Shown piece by piece: positions 5,805 through 6,088 of a DNA stretch of 6,088 bases. The translations under genes and the position numbers were made by a program. The stretch lies in assembly GCA_023441105.1 (NCBI GenBank), contig JAEZQX010000309.1, positions 1-6,088 on the forward strand, in the 5' to 3' direction. Numbering within the stretch: position 1 is the first letter of the stretch; each line of letters starts with the position of its first letter. Below the pieces are notes generated by a model. That model was not told where the DNA came from. It saw only the letters and a list, made by a program, of their open reading frames with translations, and searched no databases. The DNA is from Pseudomonadota bacterium. Lineage in GTDB: Bacteria > Pseudomonadota > Gammaproteobacteria > Burkholderiales > Burkholderiaceae.

Positions 5805-5971
5805 CGCAGCGACTCCCCGAGCATCGAACCCGAGCAACCGGAAAGCGGATCGAATCAGTCTCTCGCGCGCCGCGTCGGATCGACGCGATTCAGCGAGCTA
5901 GGCGGAGTATGGCTGAGGCCGGGCGGTTTGCGATGTCGTGGTTATCGAGAGGTTGCGCGAACCTGGCGCGC
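5805..5971 (-). promoter_or_regulatory. Upstream region of dctQM
   Basis: There is no gene between the dctQ start and the stop of the next - strand gene. The region should contain the dctQM promoter unless transcription enters from that gene. I find no convincing -35/-10 pair; a CATACT on the - strand (complement of 5907-5912) is the best -10-like hexamer and has no good -35. It holds an inverted repeat at 5871-5887 and a direct repeat CGGATCGA at 5846-5853 and 5876-5883. Confidence 0.4.
5871..5887. promoter_or_regulatory. Inverted repeat upstream of dctQ, possible operator
   Basis: CGCGTCG-GAT-CGACGCG is a perfect 7-bp-arm repeat with a 3-base spacer, 67 bases before the dctQ start. Size and position suit a dimeric regulator site or a leader hairpin, but nothing in the window names the regulator. 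Confidence 0.35.
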
Positions 5972-6088
5972 TCAGGCCGACTTCTTGGCCGGCGGCGTTT
6001 GCGTGCCGGCTGCGCCCTTGCCAGTCCCGGACCGGGCGGTGGCGGTCTTCTTCGCAGCAGTCTTGGCGCCGGCTGCCCGCTTGGTGGC
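5972..6088 (-). CDS. 3' end of a gene encoding a Lys/Ala-rich C-terminal tail (partial)
   Basis: On the - strand the window edge opens in frame and reads 38 codons to a TGA at 5974-5972. The peptide begins ATKRAAGAK, continues with TAAKKTATARS, and ends PPAKKSA. Tails of this composition (Ala, Lys, Thr, Pro) occur on histone H1-like DNA-binding proteins, phasins and some topoisomerase or RNA-binding proteins, and would be disordered and basic. The protein itself lies outside the window, so no function is assigned. The opposite strand is also open here, but its product looks like the shadow of this tail. Confidence 0.6.
   Translation of the reverse strand, partial: ATKRAAGAKTAAKKTATARSGTGKGAAGTQTPPAKKSA

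Noticed and set aside
5950..5964. Small hairpin (AGGTT/AACCT) after the right-edge gene
   Set aside because: Only five pairs and no T run on the - strand; too weak to call a terminator.
5910..6088. + strand open frame beginning ATGGCTGAGGCC, with GGAG just upstream
   Set aside because: Ribosome-site spacing is only three bases and the product is Leu/Arg/Gly-rich, as expected from the reverse of the Lys/Ala-rich - strand tail, which reads as a far more natural protein end.

Overview
The window is GC-rich DNA with strong third-position G/C bias, from what is probably a proteobacterium, perhaps Gammaproteobacteria. Taxonomy is inferred only from base composition, the TRAP transporter type and the DUF6152/DUF6644 pair. 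There are no rRNA or tRNA genes, no CRISPR array and no transposase. Seven complete genes and the 3' end of an eighth fill most of it.

Left part (1-2020). A small PQ-loop/SemiSWEET-like membrane protein gene (105 on, + strand) converges on a compact three-gene operon on the - strand, read from right to left: chaC (gamma-glutamylcyclotransferase), a small secreted DUF6152 protein and a four-helix DUF6644 membrane protein. Gaps in this operon are 13 and 12 bases. A perfect 15-bp inverted repeat (396-434) sits exactly where the converging genes meet.

Middle (2021-2321). A 301-base divergent intergenic region separates chaC from dctP. No gene is supported there.

Right part (2322-5804). This is a complete tripartite TRAP transporter with an unusual layout. 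dctP (TakP-like 2-oxoacid-binding protein, Tat signal) runs on the + strand and converges, with a 13-base gap, on the - strand pair dctQ-dctM, which overlap by ATGA. DctP would capture a 2-oxoacid (pyruvate-like) in the periplasm, and DctQ/DctM would import it using the sodium gradient. DctM is long (590 aa), with a central insertion and a low-complexity tail. The tail is built from a 30-bp tandem duplication whose DNA also forms terminator-like hairpins facing dctP transcripts.

Right edge (5805-6088). A 167-base upstream region contains a 7-bp-arm inverted repeat, followed by the 3' end of a - strand gene encoding a Lys/Ala-rich tail.

The transporter is a known type. The least understood part is the chaC-DUF6152-DUF6644 operon. 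The mature DUF6152 protein is predicted to start with His-His, and I suggest as a hypothesis that the pair handles metal in a way analogous to CopC/CopD.
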